Below, one piece after another: positions 29,089-38,041 of a DNA stretch of 64,000 nucleotides. Below the pieces are notes generated by a model, which searched no databases, was not told the DNA's origin, and saw only the letters and a list, made by a program, of their open reading frames with translations. Every line of letters begins with the position of its first letter. Position 1 is the stretch's first letter. The position numbers and the translations under genes were made by a program. This DNA is from Halioglobus sp. (GTDB lineage Bacteria; Pseudomonadota; Gammaproteobacteria; Pseudomonadales; Halieaceae): contig JAQWNG010000025.1 in assembly GCA_029246385.1 (NCBI GenBank), positions 62,001 to 126,000 on the forward strand. The letters are read 5' to 3'.

Positions 29089-30069
29089 CTACAGCAACTG
29101 CAGCGGCTCTTCCTGTAAAGCCGACATCTGCTCGCGCAATTCAAGAATATGATCTGCCCAATAACGCTCGGTGTTGAACCACGTAAAGCTGCGTGGAAAA
29201 GCCGGGTCTTTCCAACGACGTCCCAGCCAGGCGGCATAATGAATCAGCCGCAATGTGCGTAAGGTTTCGATCCATCGAATCTGTCGAGGGTCGAAATCGC
29301 AGAACTCAGAATAGCCCTCCACTAACTCCGACAGCTGCAACTGTCGATCGTGACGCTCGCCATTGAGAAACATCCACAGATCTTGCATCGCTGGCGCTGC
29401 ACAACAATCATCAAAGTCGACAAAGTGCGCGGTGTTATCGCGCCACAAAATATTGCCGACATGGCAGTCACCGTGGATGCGGATGAAGTCTTCGGGCTGA
29501 ACCTCGTTGAAGACTGACTCGACCTGTTGCTCTAGATCCGCGGTTAGTGATTCATAGGCGGGCGCCAAGTCACGCGGGATAAAGTGCTCAAGCAGCAGCT
29601 TGCGACTGTCGCTCAGCATCCGCTGCACCGACATCGAGTGCCGCACCGTAAACTGCGCGGCGCGTCCTACGGAATGAATTCTCCCGAGGGTTCTGCCTAA
29701 TACCAGCATGTTATCGAGATTATCGAGTTCCGGCGGGTAGCCTCCTCGACGCATAAAAAGGGCAAACTGAAATCCCTCGAAGGTATGCAGGGTCGCGCCC
29801 TGATGATTTACCATAGGCGCCACCACGGAAATTTCTGCGTCTTGCAGTTCTAGGCTGAAGCGGTGCTCCTCTAAAATTTGCGCTTCGCTCCAGCGTTCAG
29901 GACGATAAAATTTTGCAATCAGTGGTGTGCTGTCTTCAATGCCAACCTGATATACTCGGTTTTCATAACTGTTTAGTGCCAGCAGTCGGGCATCGCTGAG
30001 ATACCCAGCAGACTCCACCGCATCGATAATCATATCGGGAGTCAGTTGGTCGTAAGGGTGAGTTGTCAT
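29089..30069 (-). CDS. srkA: SrkA (YihE/RdoA), stress-response Ser/Thr kinase
   Basis: Protein kinase of the choline-kinase fold that counters stress-induced death in E. coli (326 aa). NSYENRVYQVG is the nucleotide loop, IAKFYRPERW holds the ATP Lys, IHGDCHVGNILW is the catalytic loop and FVDFDDCCAAP the metal-binding DxD. Start overlaps modC by 4 bp, so it is the last gene of comF-modABC-srkA. Confidence 0.94.
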   Translation of the reverse strand: MTTHPYDQLTPDMIIDAVESAGYLSDARLLALNSYENRVYQVGIEDSTPLIAKFYRPERWSEAQILEEHRFSLELQDAEISVVAPMVNHQGATLHTFEGFQFALFMRRGGYPPELDNLDNMLVLGRTLGRIHSVGRAAQFTVRHSMSVQRMLSDSRKLLLEHFIPRDLAPAYESLTADLEQQVESVFNEVQPEDFIRIHGDCHVGNILWRDNTAHFVDFDDCCAAPAMQDLWMFLNGERHDRQLQLSELVEGYSEFCDFDPRQIRWIETLRTLRLIHYAAWLGRRWKDPAFPRSFTWFNTERYWADHILELREQMSALQEEPLQLL

Positions 30070-31157
30070 GCTGAGTCGCTTGTCTCCATCAACAGTGCCG
30101 CGCTTTTAATCTGAGCATAGATTTTGTCACCAATACATAGTCCAAGTTCGACGCACGACTTGCGGGTGATCCGGGCGAGCAAGTATTGCGACCCTAGGCA
30201 GAGACGTATAAGTAATTTGGCGGTGTTAGTATCTTCGATTTCGACGACGGAAACAGGGAGAATATTTAGAATGCTGCTGTCCGAAGGGCGATGGCGGCAT
30301 ACGCTAACATCTCTGGCGGGGATGCGTATTCTGCGCGACTGACCAACCGCATGCGGCAAATGACCCACCAATAGACTATGCCCATCGACAGTTAATTTGC
30401 TCAGACCGTATTCCGTATCGTGCTGTGCGACCGTCGCTGTGAGAATGGCTGCAGCCTGCTCTTCATGTGAAAGGCGCGTGTCCAGTCGACTGCATAACGC
30501 TAATAACGAGCCGTGCTCTACCAGTTGCCCTTGTTCTAGCAACAGCAGATGATCAGCCAGTTGGCTGACCTCTTCAATATCATGACTGACGTAAAGCATC
30601 GGCAGTTGCAGCTCTTGCGATAATTGTTGCAGGCAGCGCAGACATTGCTGCCGAGCGGCGTGATCCAAGTTGGCCAGTGGCTCATCCAGCAGCAAGAGTC
30701 GCGGCGCCGATAACAGAGCGCGACCGATGGCGACACGCTGTTTCTGCCCCGCGGAGAGTGTCTCTGTTGAACGTGACAACAGGTCGTTCAGTTCTAGCCA
30801 AGTGATGACCTGTTCTAAATGGATGTTGCCTGTCCTTGGGCGACGCGTCAGCGCGTAGTCAAGGTTACGCTGCACATTGAGATGCGGGAACAGTCTAGCG
30901 TCTTGAAATACGTAGCCGATATGACGTTGCCAGATTGGCACGGTGTTGCCCGCGTCCTGCCATGTTTCATTATTAAGACGAATGGTGCTGCCGGGTGCCG
31001 TTTGGCGCAGGCCAGCGATACAATCAAGCAGGGTGCTTTTGCCGCTGCCGCTGGGTCCATAGACGGCCGTGATGCCGCTCGCTGATAGTTCGCAGTCAAC
31101 CTCTAAAGAGAAGTTATTGTTGCCTGGGCAACTTATATCGAGGGTAAGACCGTTCAT
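30066..31157 (-). CDS. modC: ModC, molybdate ABC transporter ATPase
   Basis: Energises molybdate uptake (363 aa). Walker A is GPSGSGKSTLLDC, the signature LSAGQKQRVAIGRAL, Walker B LLLLDEPLANLD, and the switch His is in YVSHD. A C-terminal TOBE/Mop domain (about residues 290-355) would bind molybdate for feedback. Overlaps modB and srkA by 4 bp each. Confidence 0.97.
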   Translation of the reverse strand: MNGLTLDISCPGNNNFSLEVDCELSASGITAVYGPSGSGKSTLLDCIAGLRQTAPGSTIRLNNETWQDAGNTVPIWQRHIGYVFQDARLFPHLNVQRNLDYALTRRPRTGNIHLEQVITWLELNDLLSRSTETLSAGQKQRVAIGRALLSAPRLLLLDEPLANLDHAARQQCLRCLQQLSQELQLPMLYVSHDIEEVSQLADHLLLLEQGQLVEHGSLLALCSRLDTRLSHEEQAAAILTATVAQHDTEYGLSKLTVDGHSLLVGHLPHAVGQSRRIRIPARDVSVCRHRPSDSSILNILPVSVVEIEDTNTAKLLIRLCLGSQYLLARITRKSCVELGLCIGDKIYAQIKSAALLMETSDSA

Positions 31158-31840
31158 GCGCGCACCCGCCAGCCACGCTGTCGGTCACGGCGGTAGAGAA
31201 GAAATAGCAGCGCTAGGGAAAAAACGACTAGCGCTCCTGCTAAGCGATGTGCTTCGGTAAAACGCAGGGATTCTACAGAGTCGTACAAGGCGATGGATAG
31301 CACTTGGGTTTCTCCGGGGATGTTGCCGCCGATCATAAGCACCACGCCGAATTCACCGACAGTATGCGCGAAACCGAGACTGGCCGCGGTAATAAAACTA
31401 CGACGGCTTAACGGCAGCACGAGAGAGCGGAATTGATCCACAGGCCGGGCGCCAAGGGTCGCTGCTGCTTGCAGAAGATTCTGAGGAATTCGTTCAAACG
31501 CGGTTTGCAGCGGTTGCACCACAAAGGGTAAAGAGTAAATTACCGAGCCTATGACTAAAGCGCTGAAACTAAACGCCAGCTGCGACCCCGTCAGCTCTTG
31601 CCAGAACCTGCCCAAAAAGGTGTTTGGCGCGAACAGTAAGAGCAGGTAAAACCCGAGAACAGTGGGAGGCAAAATCAGCGGCATGGCCACGACTGCCTCC
31701 AGTAGTGCAGGCACACTGCCGCGGCGCCTTGATAGCCACCAGGCCAGTGGTGTGCCTAGAACTAACAGTAAGACAGTGGTGATTGAGGCCAAAGCGATGG
31801 TGAGAAAAATCGCATCAAGCTCTGCATTACTCAAGGACAA
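31154..31840 (-). CDS. modB: ModB, molybdate ABC transporter permease
   Basis: Inner-membrane permease (228 aa) with about five to six spans. PLILPPTVLGFYLL and the cytoplasmic EAA loop LGARPVDQFRSLVLPLSRR, plus GFAHTVGEFGVVLMIGGNIPGETQ, are ModB signatures. It starts 10 bp inside modA. Confidence 0.97.
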   Translation of the reverse strand: MSLSNAELDAIFLTIALASITTVLLLVLGTPLAWWLSRRRGSVPALLEAVVAMPLILPPTVLGFYLLLLFAPNTFLGRFWQELTGSQLAFSFSALVIGSVIYSLPFVVQPLQTAFERIPQNLLQAAATLGARPVDQFRSLVLPLSRRSFITAASLGFAHTVGEFGVVLMIGGNIPGETQVLSIALYDSVESLRFTEAHRLAGALVVFSLALLFLLYRRDRQRGWRVRA

Positions 31841-32529
31841 GGTTGATAGCCAGCTGCTGTAATTTGAGTTCGCACGGTATCACTTCTGATCCAAGTCAGA
31901 TAGGCATCTACTTGGCTATTGTGTGTCAGAGGAATGGCATATTGTGCAATCGGTCGATGCCATTCGGGCGGTATTGGCATGGCAGAGGCCGGCGCTAAAG
32001 ATAACGGCAGCAGTGCTAAATCAACAGCCCCGCTATGCCAAAAGGCATAGGCCTGCGTCGCATTGGTGCCCCTTACCAGCTTACGGTTGTTACCCGCTTC
32101 AAACTCTGGCCTTGCAAGAACGTCAAGGGCGGCTCTGCCATAGGGTGCTGTGGCAGGGTTTGCAATTGCGACGCTGAATTCCGCTTGTGTTAGCGCGGAC
32201 ATACTGCCGCGACCGCCTGCAAGTGCCAGATTGCCGAGCGCATAGCAGAAGGCACTGCCGTTTTCGTTTTGCTGGCGGGTCATAATGGTTAGCGGCGCCT
32301 CGCGATCTGCGGCAAAAAACAGATCGAAAGGGGCGCCGTGTTGGATTTGGGTGGCTAAGACGCCAGTTGATGCACTGCTCAGCGTGACTTCAATTCCGGT
32401 GTGGTCCTGAAACTGGCGACTGATAACATCCAGCGTAGGTTTAAAATTCGCGGCCACGGCTATTCTCAAAGGGTCTTCTGCCCATGACGGCGCGGTAAAC
32501 AGCATGAACAGAAGTGCCGTAAGTCGCAT
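31831..32529 (-). CDS. modA: ModA, periplasmic molybdate-binding protein
   Basis: Periplasmic substrate-binding protein for molybdate/tungstate (232 aa). The ATG at 32529 gives a signal peptide MRLTALLFMLFTAPSWA with likely cleavage after SWA; an upstream start at 32547 adds six residues with no benefit. RIAVAANFKPTLD and SSASTGVLATQIQHGAPFDLFFAAD are ligand-site blocks. It follows comF by less than 30 bp, leaving no room for a separate ModE site just before it. Confidence 0.95.
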   Translation of the reverse strand: MRLTALLFMLFTAPSWAEDPLRIAVAANFKPTLDVISRQFQDHTGIEVTLSSASTGVLATQIQHGAPFDLFFAADREAPLTIMTRQQNENGSAFCYALGNLALAGGRGSMSALTQAEFSVAIANPATAPYGRAALDVLARPEFEAGNNRKLVRGTNATQAYAFWHSGAVDLALLPLSLAPASAMPIPPEWHRPIAQYAIPLTHNSQVDAYLTWIRSDTVRTQITAAGYQPCP

Positions 32530-32553
32530 ACAAAAATCCTGGAACATTTTACG

Positions 32554-33285
32554 TTAATTGCCCGGTGCGGGGGTGCGGGCAAGGCACCAGACTTCGATAT
32601 AACTAGCACCTGCAGCTGCCAGTACCGCGGCGACGGCCGAAGCGGTCGCCCCTGTGGTAAATACATCATCCACAATCGCAATTCGTAGATTGTCACAGGG
32701 CTGAGAAACTGTAAAGGCACCGCTAAGATTGTGGGCTCTCTGCTTTGCCGTCATAGTCGATTGTGCGGCGGTCGAACGCCTGCGCTTAACTAGCTGATCT
32801 GCGAGCTGACAGGGGCTGAGTTCGGGATTTGTGCCCAGCAACTGCCTACACAGGAGTTCGGATTGGTTAAAACCACGCTGCCATCGCCTGCGCCAGTGCA
32901 GCGGCACCGGAACTAGCCGATCCAACGGGGTCGTAATCTCAGCCTTGCGCTGCCATAGAGAGGCCAGCAAAGGGGTCATGCGCCGCTCGCCATGATATTT
33001 CCACTGGTGAATGATGTAGGAAAAATACTCGCCGTACAGCCAAGGCGCGACAACACGATGAAAGGGAGGTGGTGTTAGCAAGCAGTTGCCGCAACGTCGG
33101 ACAGTGTTTAGTGCTGCCGTGGTTGGCAAGGGTATCGCGCAGCCTGAGCAGCAGCTTTGATTGACGGGCATTTCACCCTCACATGCAAGGCACAGAGGGA
33201 CACTGCGGTGGCTGCGCAGGCCGCACAGTACGCAGTAATTTGGAAAGCACCCATCAAGCAAGCAGGAGCCTATGTTGTTAACCAC
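32554..33285 (-). CDS. comF: ComF-family phosphoribosyltransferase-like protein
   Basis: 243 aa. Four pairs of Cys at the N-terminus (CVLC, CLAC, CSGC, CGNC) form a double zinc-binding region, followed by a type I phosphoribosyltransferase fold with IAIVDDVFTTGATASAVA (PRPP loop). ComF/GntX proteins act in DNA uptake in naturally competent bacteria; the chemical activity is unclear. The GTG start lies inside the bioB operator, so both genes could respond to it. In Pseudomonas the same gene also lies beside bioB. Confidence 0.9.
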   Translation of the reverse strand: MVNNIGSCLLDGCFPNYCVLCGLRSHRSVPLCLACEGEMPVNQSCCSGCAIPLPTTAALNTVRRCGNCLLTPPPFHRVVAPWLYGEYFSYIIHQWKYHGERRMTPLLASLWQRKAEITTPLDRLVPVPLHWRRRWQRGFNQSELLCRQLLGTNPELSPCQLADQLVKRRRSTAAQSTMTAKQRAHNLSGAFTVSQPCDNLRIAIVDDVFTTGATASAVAAVLAAAGASYIEVWCLARTPAPGN

Positions 33286-33328
33286 AGGTAGGCCGTTGGG
33301 TTGACAACATTCGAGTGGCCGGTATCAT
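33272..33328 (+). promoter_or_regulatory. BirA-type biotin operator overlapping the bioB promoter
   Basis: ATGTTGTTAACC (33272-33283) and GGTTGACAACAT (33299-33310) form an inverted repeat with 11 of 12 positions matching. The core TTGTTAACC-N15-GGTTGACAA fits the BirA consensus TTGTAAACC-N15/16-GGTTTACAA. The right half contains TTGACA (33301-33306), a perfect -35, with TATCAT (33323-33328) as -10 after 16 bp. BirA-biotinyl-AMP binding would therefore block polymerase. Confidence 0.88.
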
Positions 33329-33368
33329 ATTGGCTTTTCCTGTTAACTGATTGATTTTCGAGCGTTAT

Positions 33369-34421
33369 ATGCATTCATTCGCCACCGAGAAAGAGCCGCA
33401 AGCTGTCGCAGCAGGTAAGGAAATTCGCCATGATTGGTCCCGTCAAGAGGTCGAAGCGTTGTTTGCTATGCCTTTTAACGACCTATTGTTCCAAGCCCAA
33501 ACGGTGCATCGTCGGTATTTTGACCCAAATCAGGTTCAGGTCAGCACGTTACTTTCCATCAAAACCGGCGCCTGCCCGGAAGATTGTGCCTACTGCCCCC
33601 AGAGCACTCGGTACGACACTGGTCTGGAGGTGGAAAAGTTGATGGAAATTGAACGCGTTCTGGAACAGGCTAGGGCGGCGGTAGCATCCGGTGCTACGCG
33701 CTTTTGCATGGGTGCGGCATGGCGCTCGCCCAAGCAACGCGATATGCCCCAAGTGGTTGCGATGGTTAAGGGCGTGCGGGATCTGGGTTTGGAAAGTTGT
33801 ATGACCTTGGGTATGTTGACCCAGGCACAGGCAGAGGAGTTGTCAGAGGCCGGGCTAGATTATTATAATCACAATCTCGATACGTCGCCTGAATTCTACG
33901 GTGATGTCATTACCACTCGCACCTATCAAGATCGTCTGGAGACGCTGGATCATGTGCGTCGTTCAGGGATGAAAGTGTGCAGTGGCGGTATTGTTGGCAT
34001 GGGGGAACAACAGACTGATCGCGCGGGCCTGCTCCAGCAGTTGGCTAGTCTTGCGCAACACCCGGAGAGCGTGCCCATCAACATGCTAGTGCGGGTTAAG
34101 GGCACGCCACTTGAGAATGAAGAAGACCTCGACCCTTTTGAGTTTATACGCACCATCGCCGTTGCCCGCATTATGATGCCTGCGTCCCACGTGAGACTGT
34201 CGGCGGGTCGCGAGGAAATGAATGAGCAAATGCATGCCCTGGCCTATTTTGCCGGCGCCAACTCCATTTTTTATGGGGAAAAACTCCTGACGACGCCTAA
34301 CCCTAGAGCTAACGCCGACATGGCGTTGTTTGATCGCCTTGGTATAGAGCCGGAGCGGCGCCATGTGGAGAAGGCACCGGCAATACCGAGCCCGCACTTT
34401 TATGATGCCGCAGTTCGCTAG
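33369..34421 (+). CDS. bioB: Biotin synthase
   Basis: Radical-SAM enzyme that inserts sulfur into dethiobiotin. 350 aa from the ATG at 33369 (MHSFATEKE); a TTG at 33351 has no ribosome-binding site. The CxxxCxxC cluster is in [13 protein letters not shown], and [12 protein letters not shown] and [10 protein letters not shown] (2Fe-2S Arg) are conserved. First gene of bioB-bioF-bioHC-bioD under the operator described at 33272-33328. Confidence 0.98.
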   Translation: MHSFATEKEPQAVAAGKEIRHDWSRQEVEALFAMPFNDLLFQAQTVHRRYFDPNQVQVSTLLSIKTGACPEDCAYCPQSTRYDTGLEVEKLMEIERVLEQARAAVASGATRFCMGAAWRSPKQRDMPQVVAMVKGVRDLGLESCMTLGMLTQAQAEELSEAGLDYYNHNLDTSPEFYGDVITTRTYQDRLETLDHVRRSGMKVCSGGIVGMGEQQTDRAGLLQQLASLAQHPESVPINMLVRVKGTPLENEEDLDPFEFIRTIAVARIMMPASHVRLSAGREEMNEQMHALAYFAGANSIFYGEKLLTTPNPRANADMALFDRLGIEPERRHVEKAPAIPSPHFYDAAVR

Positions 34422-34430
34422 GCCGTCATT

Positions 34431-35597
34431 GTGCCTCGATTTCCTGAGCGTCTTGCGGCCGTTCTGGATCAGCGTCGCGAAGAGGGTTTATACCGTCACC
34501 GCCTGACCCTTGAGTCTTCGCAGGGGCCAAGCGTGCACCTGAGCGGACGTCAGCATCTGAATTTTTGCAGTAACGACTATCTTGGCTTGGCGGCTCATCC
34601 GCGGATTGTCGAGCGTTTCTGTCGCGCTGCCAACCAGTACGGTGTCGGCAGCGGCGCATCCCACCTTGTTTGCGGCCACAGTGTCCCGCATCATCAGCTG
34701 GAGGAGGCGCTTGCCGAGTTTACCGGGCGCGCCCGAGCTTTGCTGTTTTCCAGTGGTTATATGGCCAATGTCGGTATTCTCTCGAGCTTGTTGCAGCGTG
34801 GTGATTCTGTGTTTGAAGACCGGCTGAACCACGCCTCCTTGCTAGACGGCGGATTGCACAGCGGCGCGCGCTTTCAACGGTTTCCGCACAACGATATTGC
34901 AGCACTTAAAGACAAGCTAGAGTCTGCGCAGGGCCCGAAGATGGTGGTGGTGGACGGCGTTTTCAGTATGGATGGTGATACGGCACCCTTGGCTGCGCTG
35001 GCTGACCTGTGTGCGGACCAGGATGCTTGGCTAATGGTGGACGATGCGCATGGCTTCGGAGTGTTGGGCGCGCGAGGTGTCGGTAGTACCGAGGCGGCGG
35101 GGCTGAGGGCGGCCTGCGTACCGGTATTGATGGCGACGCTGGGAAAAGCGTTGGGTACGGCTGGCGCCTTTGTCGCCGGTAGCGAACTGCTCATTGAGGG
35201 CTTGATTCAGCAGTCACGCAATTATATCTACACCACTGCATTGCCTCCAGCGGTCGCGGCAGCGAGCCTTGAGGCATTGTCCTTGGTGCGCGAGGAACCC
35301 TGGCGCAGAGAGCACTTGGGGCAACTCATTACGCGGTTCCGTGTAGGAGCTCAGCAGCTTGGCTTGCCGTTAATGGCGTCCGCCAGCGCGATTCAGCCAC
35401 TGTTGGTAGGGGATGCCGCCTTAGCCGTACATTTGAGCAGCCGGCTTGCCGAGGAAGGCTTTTTGATTGGTGCGATTAGGCCGCCCACAGTGCCAGCGGG
35501 TACTTCTAGGCTGCGGATTACGCTGAGTGCTGCGCACAGCTCAGAACAGGTGGATCAATTGTTGGAGCGGCTGGCGGTCTGCTGGCCGGTGAGCTGA
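34431..35597 (+). CDS. bioF: 8-amino-7-oxononanoate synthase
   Basis: PLP enzyme joining pimeloyl thioester and alanine (388 aa). [45 protein letters not shown] and [17 protein letters not shown] with the PLP Lys are the family blocks. GTG start 9 bp after bioB; its stop is directly joined to the next gene. Confidence 0.98.
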   Translation: MPRFPERLAAVLDQRREEGLYRHRLTLESSQGPSVHLSGRQHLNFCSNDYLGLAAHPRIVERFCRAANQYGVGSGASHLVCGHSVPHHQLEEALAEFTGRARALLFSSGYMANVGILSSLLQRGDSVFEDRLNHASLLDGGLHSGARFQRFPHNDIAALKDKLESAQGPKMVVVDGVFSMDGDTAPLAALADLCADQDAWLMVDDAHGFGVLGARGVGSTEAAGLRAACVPVLMATLGKALGTAGAFVAGSELLIEGLIQQSRNYIYTTALPPAVAAASLEALSLVREEPWRREHLGQLITRFRVGAQQLGLPLMASASAIQPLLVGDAALAVHLSSRLAEEGFLIGAIRPPTVPAGTSRLRITLSAAHSSEQVDQLLERLAVCWPVS

Positions 35598-37187
35598 TTG
35601 TCCCTCCCTCATGAATACTTACCAGCGACCGAGGCTGCCCAGCAGGAGCTGGTGTTACTGCATGGTTGGGGATGCAATCGAGAAGTATGGCGCCCGCTGT
35701 TGATGCTGCTGCGTCCTTGGGCAAATATTACGCTGTTGGATCTGCCAGGCTGCGCCCCTGGTGTTGAGTCAGGTGACTCTCTGACGTTGTCTGGCCTGTT
35801 GGCGGAAATTCTTGAGTGTAGTCCGGCAAAGGCAATTTTTGTGGGCTGGTCGCTGGGCGGGCAGCTGGCTGTTGAGCTTGCCTTGCATGCGCCGTCGCGA
35901 GTAGCAGCCGTCGTGACGGTGTGCAGTAATCCTCTGTTTGTCGCTCAGGACGACTGGCCTGGTATGAGCGCAGACGTCTTTCATCAGTTTCGCGCTGCAG
36001 TGGAAGCGGATCCCATCGCGGCACTCAAGCGCTTTGATAGGCTGCAGGTTGCCGGCTCTTCGCGACCGCGACCGTTGCTGAGACAGTTGCAAAACCACCC
36101 GCGAGAGCCTGCGTCTAAGACGCTTCTGGTGGGGCTGGGATGGCTGGAGACACTTGATCAGCGCGAATCGCTCGCCGCGGTGCTGCCGCCGCAATTGCAT
36201 TTACTGGCGGAAGCGGACACATTGGTGCCGCTGGCGCTGCGTGCATCCGTCGCTTCGTGTGTTGGGGTCCTGAAATCAGCCCAAGTAACGCTGCTGCAGG
36301 GTTCAAGTCATTTGGCACCTCTGGATGCTCCGGTTGCATTGGCCGGTGAAATACAGCGATTTGTCGCCGCCACTGGCATATTGTGTCCCCGTCCAGCGAC
36401 CACTCCGGAACTGGAGAAAACGGAGGTGGCTGCATCGTTCAGTCGTGCAGCCAACACCTATGACTCAGTCGCACGATTGCAGCGCAATGTTGGTGAGCAC
36501 TTGCTATCACTATTAAACCAATGGCAGAATGAACCGGCGACTATGCTCGATCTGGGTTGTGGTACTGGATTCTTCTGCTCAGCGCTGCAGCGTCGTTATC
36601 CAGCGGCGCAGTATGTGGGCCTCGACATTGCCCAGGGCATGGTGAAATATGCCCGCGGGCGCGGCAGCGCTAATTGTAATTGGTTGGTCGCGGATGCAGA
36701 AGCGCTGCCGTTAGCGAATCAATCGGTTGATCTGGTGTTCAGTAGTCTAGCGCTGCAATGGTGTTATCGTCCGGAGCATCTGTTTGCCGAGTTGGCCCGA
36801 GTGTTGCGACCTGGCGGTCTGTGTGTGTTCACGACATTGGGGCCCGATACATTGGGCGAGCTGCGTTCGGCATGGGCTGCTGTGGATTCGCATCAGCACG
36901 TAAACGCTTTTTTATCGGCCTGTGAACTGGTTGCGGCAGCAGGGCGTATATCGACTATTAGTTTGAGTTTAGAGTCAAAAGGTTTTCGCATGGAATATGC
37001 GCGCGTGCGAGATTTATTGGATGAGTTAAAAGCGCTGGGTGCGCATAATATGAACCGCAGTCGGCCGACCGGGCTTACGAGTCGCCGCTCCTTACAGGTT
37101 ATGCTGCACGCGTATGAGGGCATGCGTTTAGAGGGCTCGTTGCCCGCGACGTATGACGTCATTTGCGGAGTGTTAAAGAAAAAATGA
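35598..37187 (+). CDS. bioHC: BioHC fusion: pimeloyl-ACP methyl ester esterase + malonyl-ACP O-methyltransferase
   Basis: A 529-aa two-domain protein that performs both ends of the pimelate-masking step. Residues about 1-260 are an alpha/beta hydrolase with the nucleophile in FVGWSLGGQLA, and GSSHLAPLDAP with the catalytic His near the end. Residues about 275-529 are a SAM methyltransferase with AASFSRAANTYDSVARLQ, LDLGCGTGFFC and FSSLALQWC, as in BioC. The TTG directly at the bioF stop is the start; the frame has no better option and coupling is likely. Such fusions are known in Saccharophagus-like bacteria. Overlaps bioD by 4 bp. Confidence 0.95.
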   Translation: MSLPHEYLPATEAAQQELVLLHGWGCNREVWRPLLMLLRPWANITLLDLPGCAPGVESGDSLTLSGLLAEILECSPAKAIFVGWSLGGQLAVELALHAPSRVAAVVTVCSNPLFVAQDDWPGMSADVFHQFRAAVEADPIAALKRFDRLQVAGSSRPRPLLRQLQNHPREPASKTLLVGLGWLETLDQRESLAAVLPPQLHLLAEADTLVPLALRASVASCVGVLKSAQVTLLQGSSHLAPLDAPVALAGEIQRFVAATGILCPRPATTPELEKTEVAASFSRAANTYDSVARLQRNVGEHLLSLLNQWQNEPATMLDLGCGTGFFCSALQRRYPAAQYVGLDIAQGMVKYARGRGSANCNWLVADAEALPLANQSVDLVFSSLALQWCYRPEHLFAELARVLRPGGLCVFTTLGPDTLGELRSAWAAVDSHQHVNAFLSACELVAAAGRISTISLSLESKGFRMEYARVRDLLDELKALGAHNMNRSRPTGLTSRRSLQVMLHAYEGMRLEGSLPATYDVICGVLKKK

Positions 37188-37858
37188 GCAAGACTTGGTT
37201 TGTGGCCGGCACAGATACAGGTGTGGGCAAGACCGCCATCAGCTGTGCCCTGATGGCGGCAGCGTCTGCGACAGGCCTTCGCACGGCGGCGATAAAGCCG
37301 GTCGCAGCGGGTTGCGATGACAACGGTTACAACGACGATGCCCTGTGCTTGATGGAGGCGATGACAGAGGATTTAGAATACAGCCAGGTCAATCCGGTCG
37401 CCCTTGAGGCTGCAATCGCGCCCCACATAGCGGCAAACCTTGCAGGCAAAACTCTGCAAGCCAGCCGCCTTGTTGGCTTGTGTCGGGGTGTGATGCTGAG
37501 CCAAGCAAATTTTATTGTGATAGAAGGCGCCGGGGGTTGGCGAGTGCCAATCAACCCCCGTGAAACACTGGCAGATGTTGCGGTTCAGTTGCAAGTGGGC
37601 GTTATTTTAGTGGTTGGAATGCGCCTAGGGTGCATCAATCATGCGCTGCTCACGGCGGAGGCAATTCGCCGCGACGGGCTGCAGTTGGCCGCATGGGTCG
37701 CCAATCAACCGGGTCCCCGGATGGCTTGCCATGAAGAAAATCTGGAGACGCTGCGGCAAATGCTACCCGCGCCGATGTTGGGCGATGTCCCCTATTTACC
37801 GGACTGGGACGCTACCGAAGCCGCTAATCACCTCGATGTGCATTTTTTGACCGAGTAA
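37184..37858 (+). CDS. bioD: Dethiobiotin synthetase
   Basis: ATP-dependent ring closure of DAPA to dethiobiotin (224 aa). The start ATG overlaps the bioHC stop (ATGA) and gives MSKTWFVAGTDTGVGKT, with Walker A-like GTDTGVGKT; AAIKPVAAG and EGAGGWRVPIN are conserved. The start at 37163 lies inside bioHC and is rejected. bioA is not in the window. Confidence 0.97.
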   Translation: MSKTWFVAGTDTGVGKTAISCALMAAASATGLRTAAIKPVAAGCDDNGYNDDALCLMEAMTEDLEYSQVNPVALEAAIAPHIAANLAGKTLQASRLVGLCRGVMLSQANFIVIEGAGGWRVPINPRETLADVAVQLQVGVILVVGMRLGCINHALLTAEAIRRDGLQLAAWVANQPGPRMACHEENLETLRQMLPAPMLGDVPYLPDWDATEAANHLDVHFLTE

Positions 37859-37902
37859 GGAGTATTGTTTAGGTAGCCCGACATCGGCCCCATGTCACCA
37901 TC

Positions 37903-37918
37903 GAACAAACGTTTGTTC
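37903..37918. promoter_or_regulatory. Perfect 16-bp palindrome, likely operator of the acyl-CoA dehydrogenase gene
   Basis: GAACAAACGTTTGTTC is a perfect palindrome 124 bp before the acyl-CoA dehydrogenase ATG. Its CAAAC/GTTTG halves recall binding sites of TetR-family fatty-acid regulators such as PsrA, though the usual 2-4 nt between the halves is missing here. The regulator is not in the window. Confidence 0.55.
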
Positions 37919-38041
37919 AGTTGAGGCATAAAAGGTGTTTGACTTCCCAATGTATATCAGCACAATGTTATCGCCGAACACATGGGTTTTGCAATCACTC
38001 GTTGTTCGTGCTCAAGTTAGAATTATTGAGAGGAAATAAAC

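Noticed and set aside
32530-32553. ModE operator before modA
   Set aside because: The gap after comF is too short and no ModE-type inverted repeat is present.
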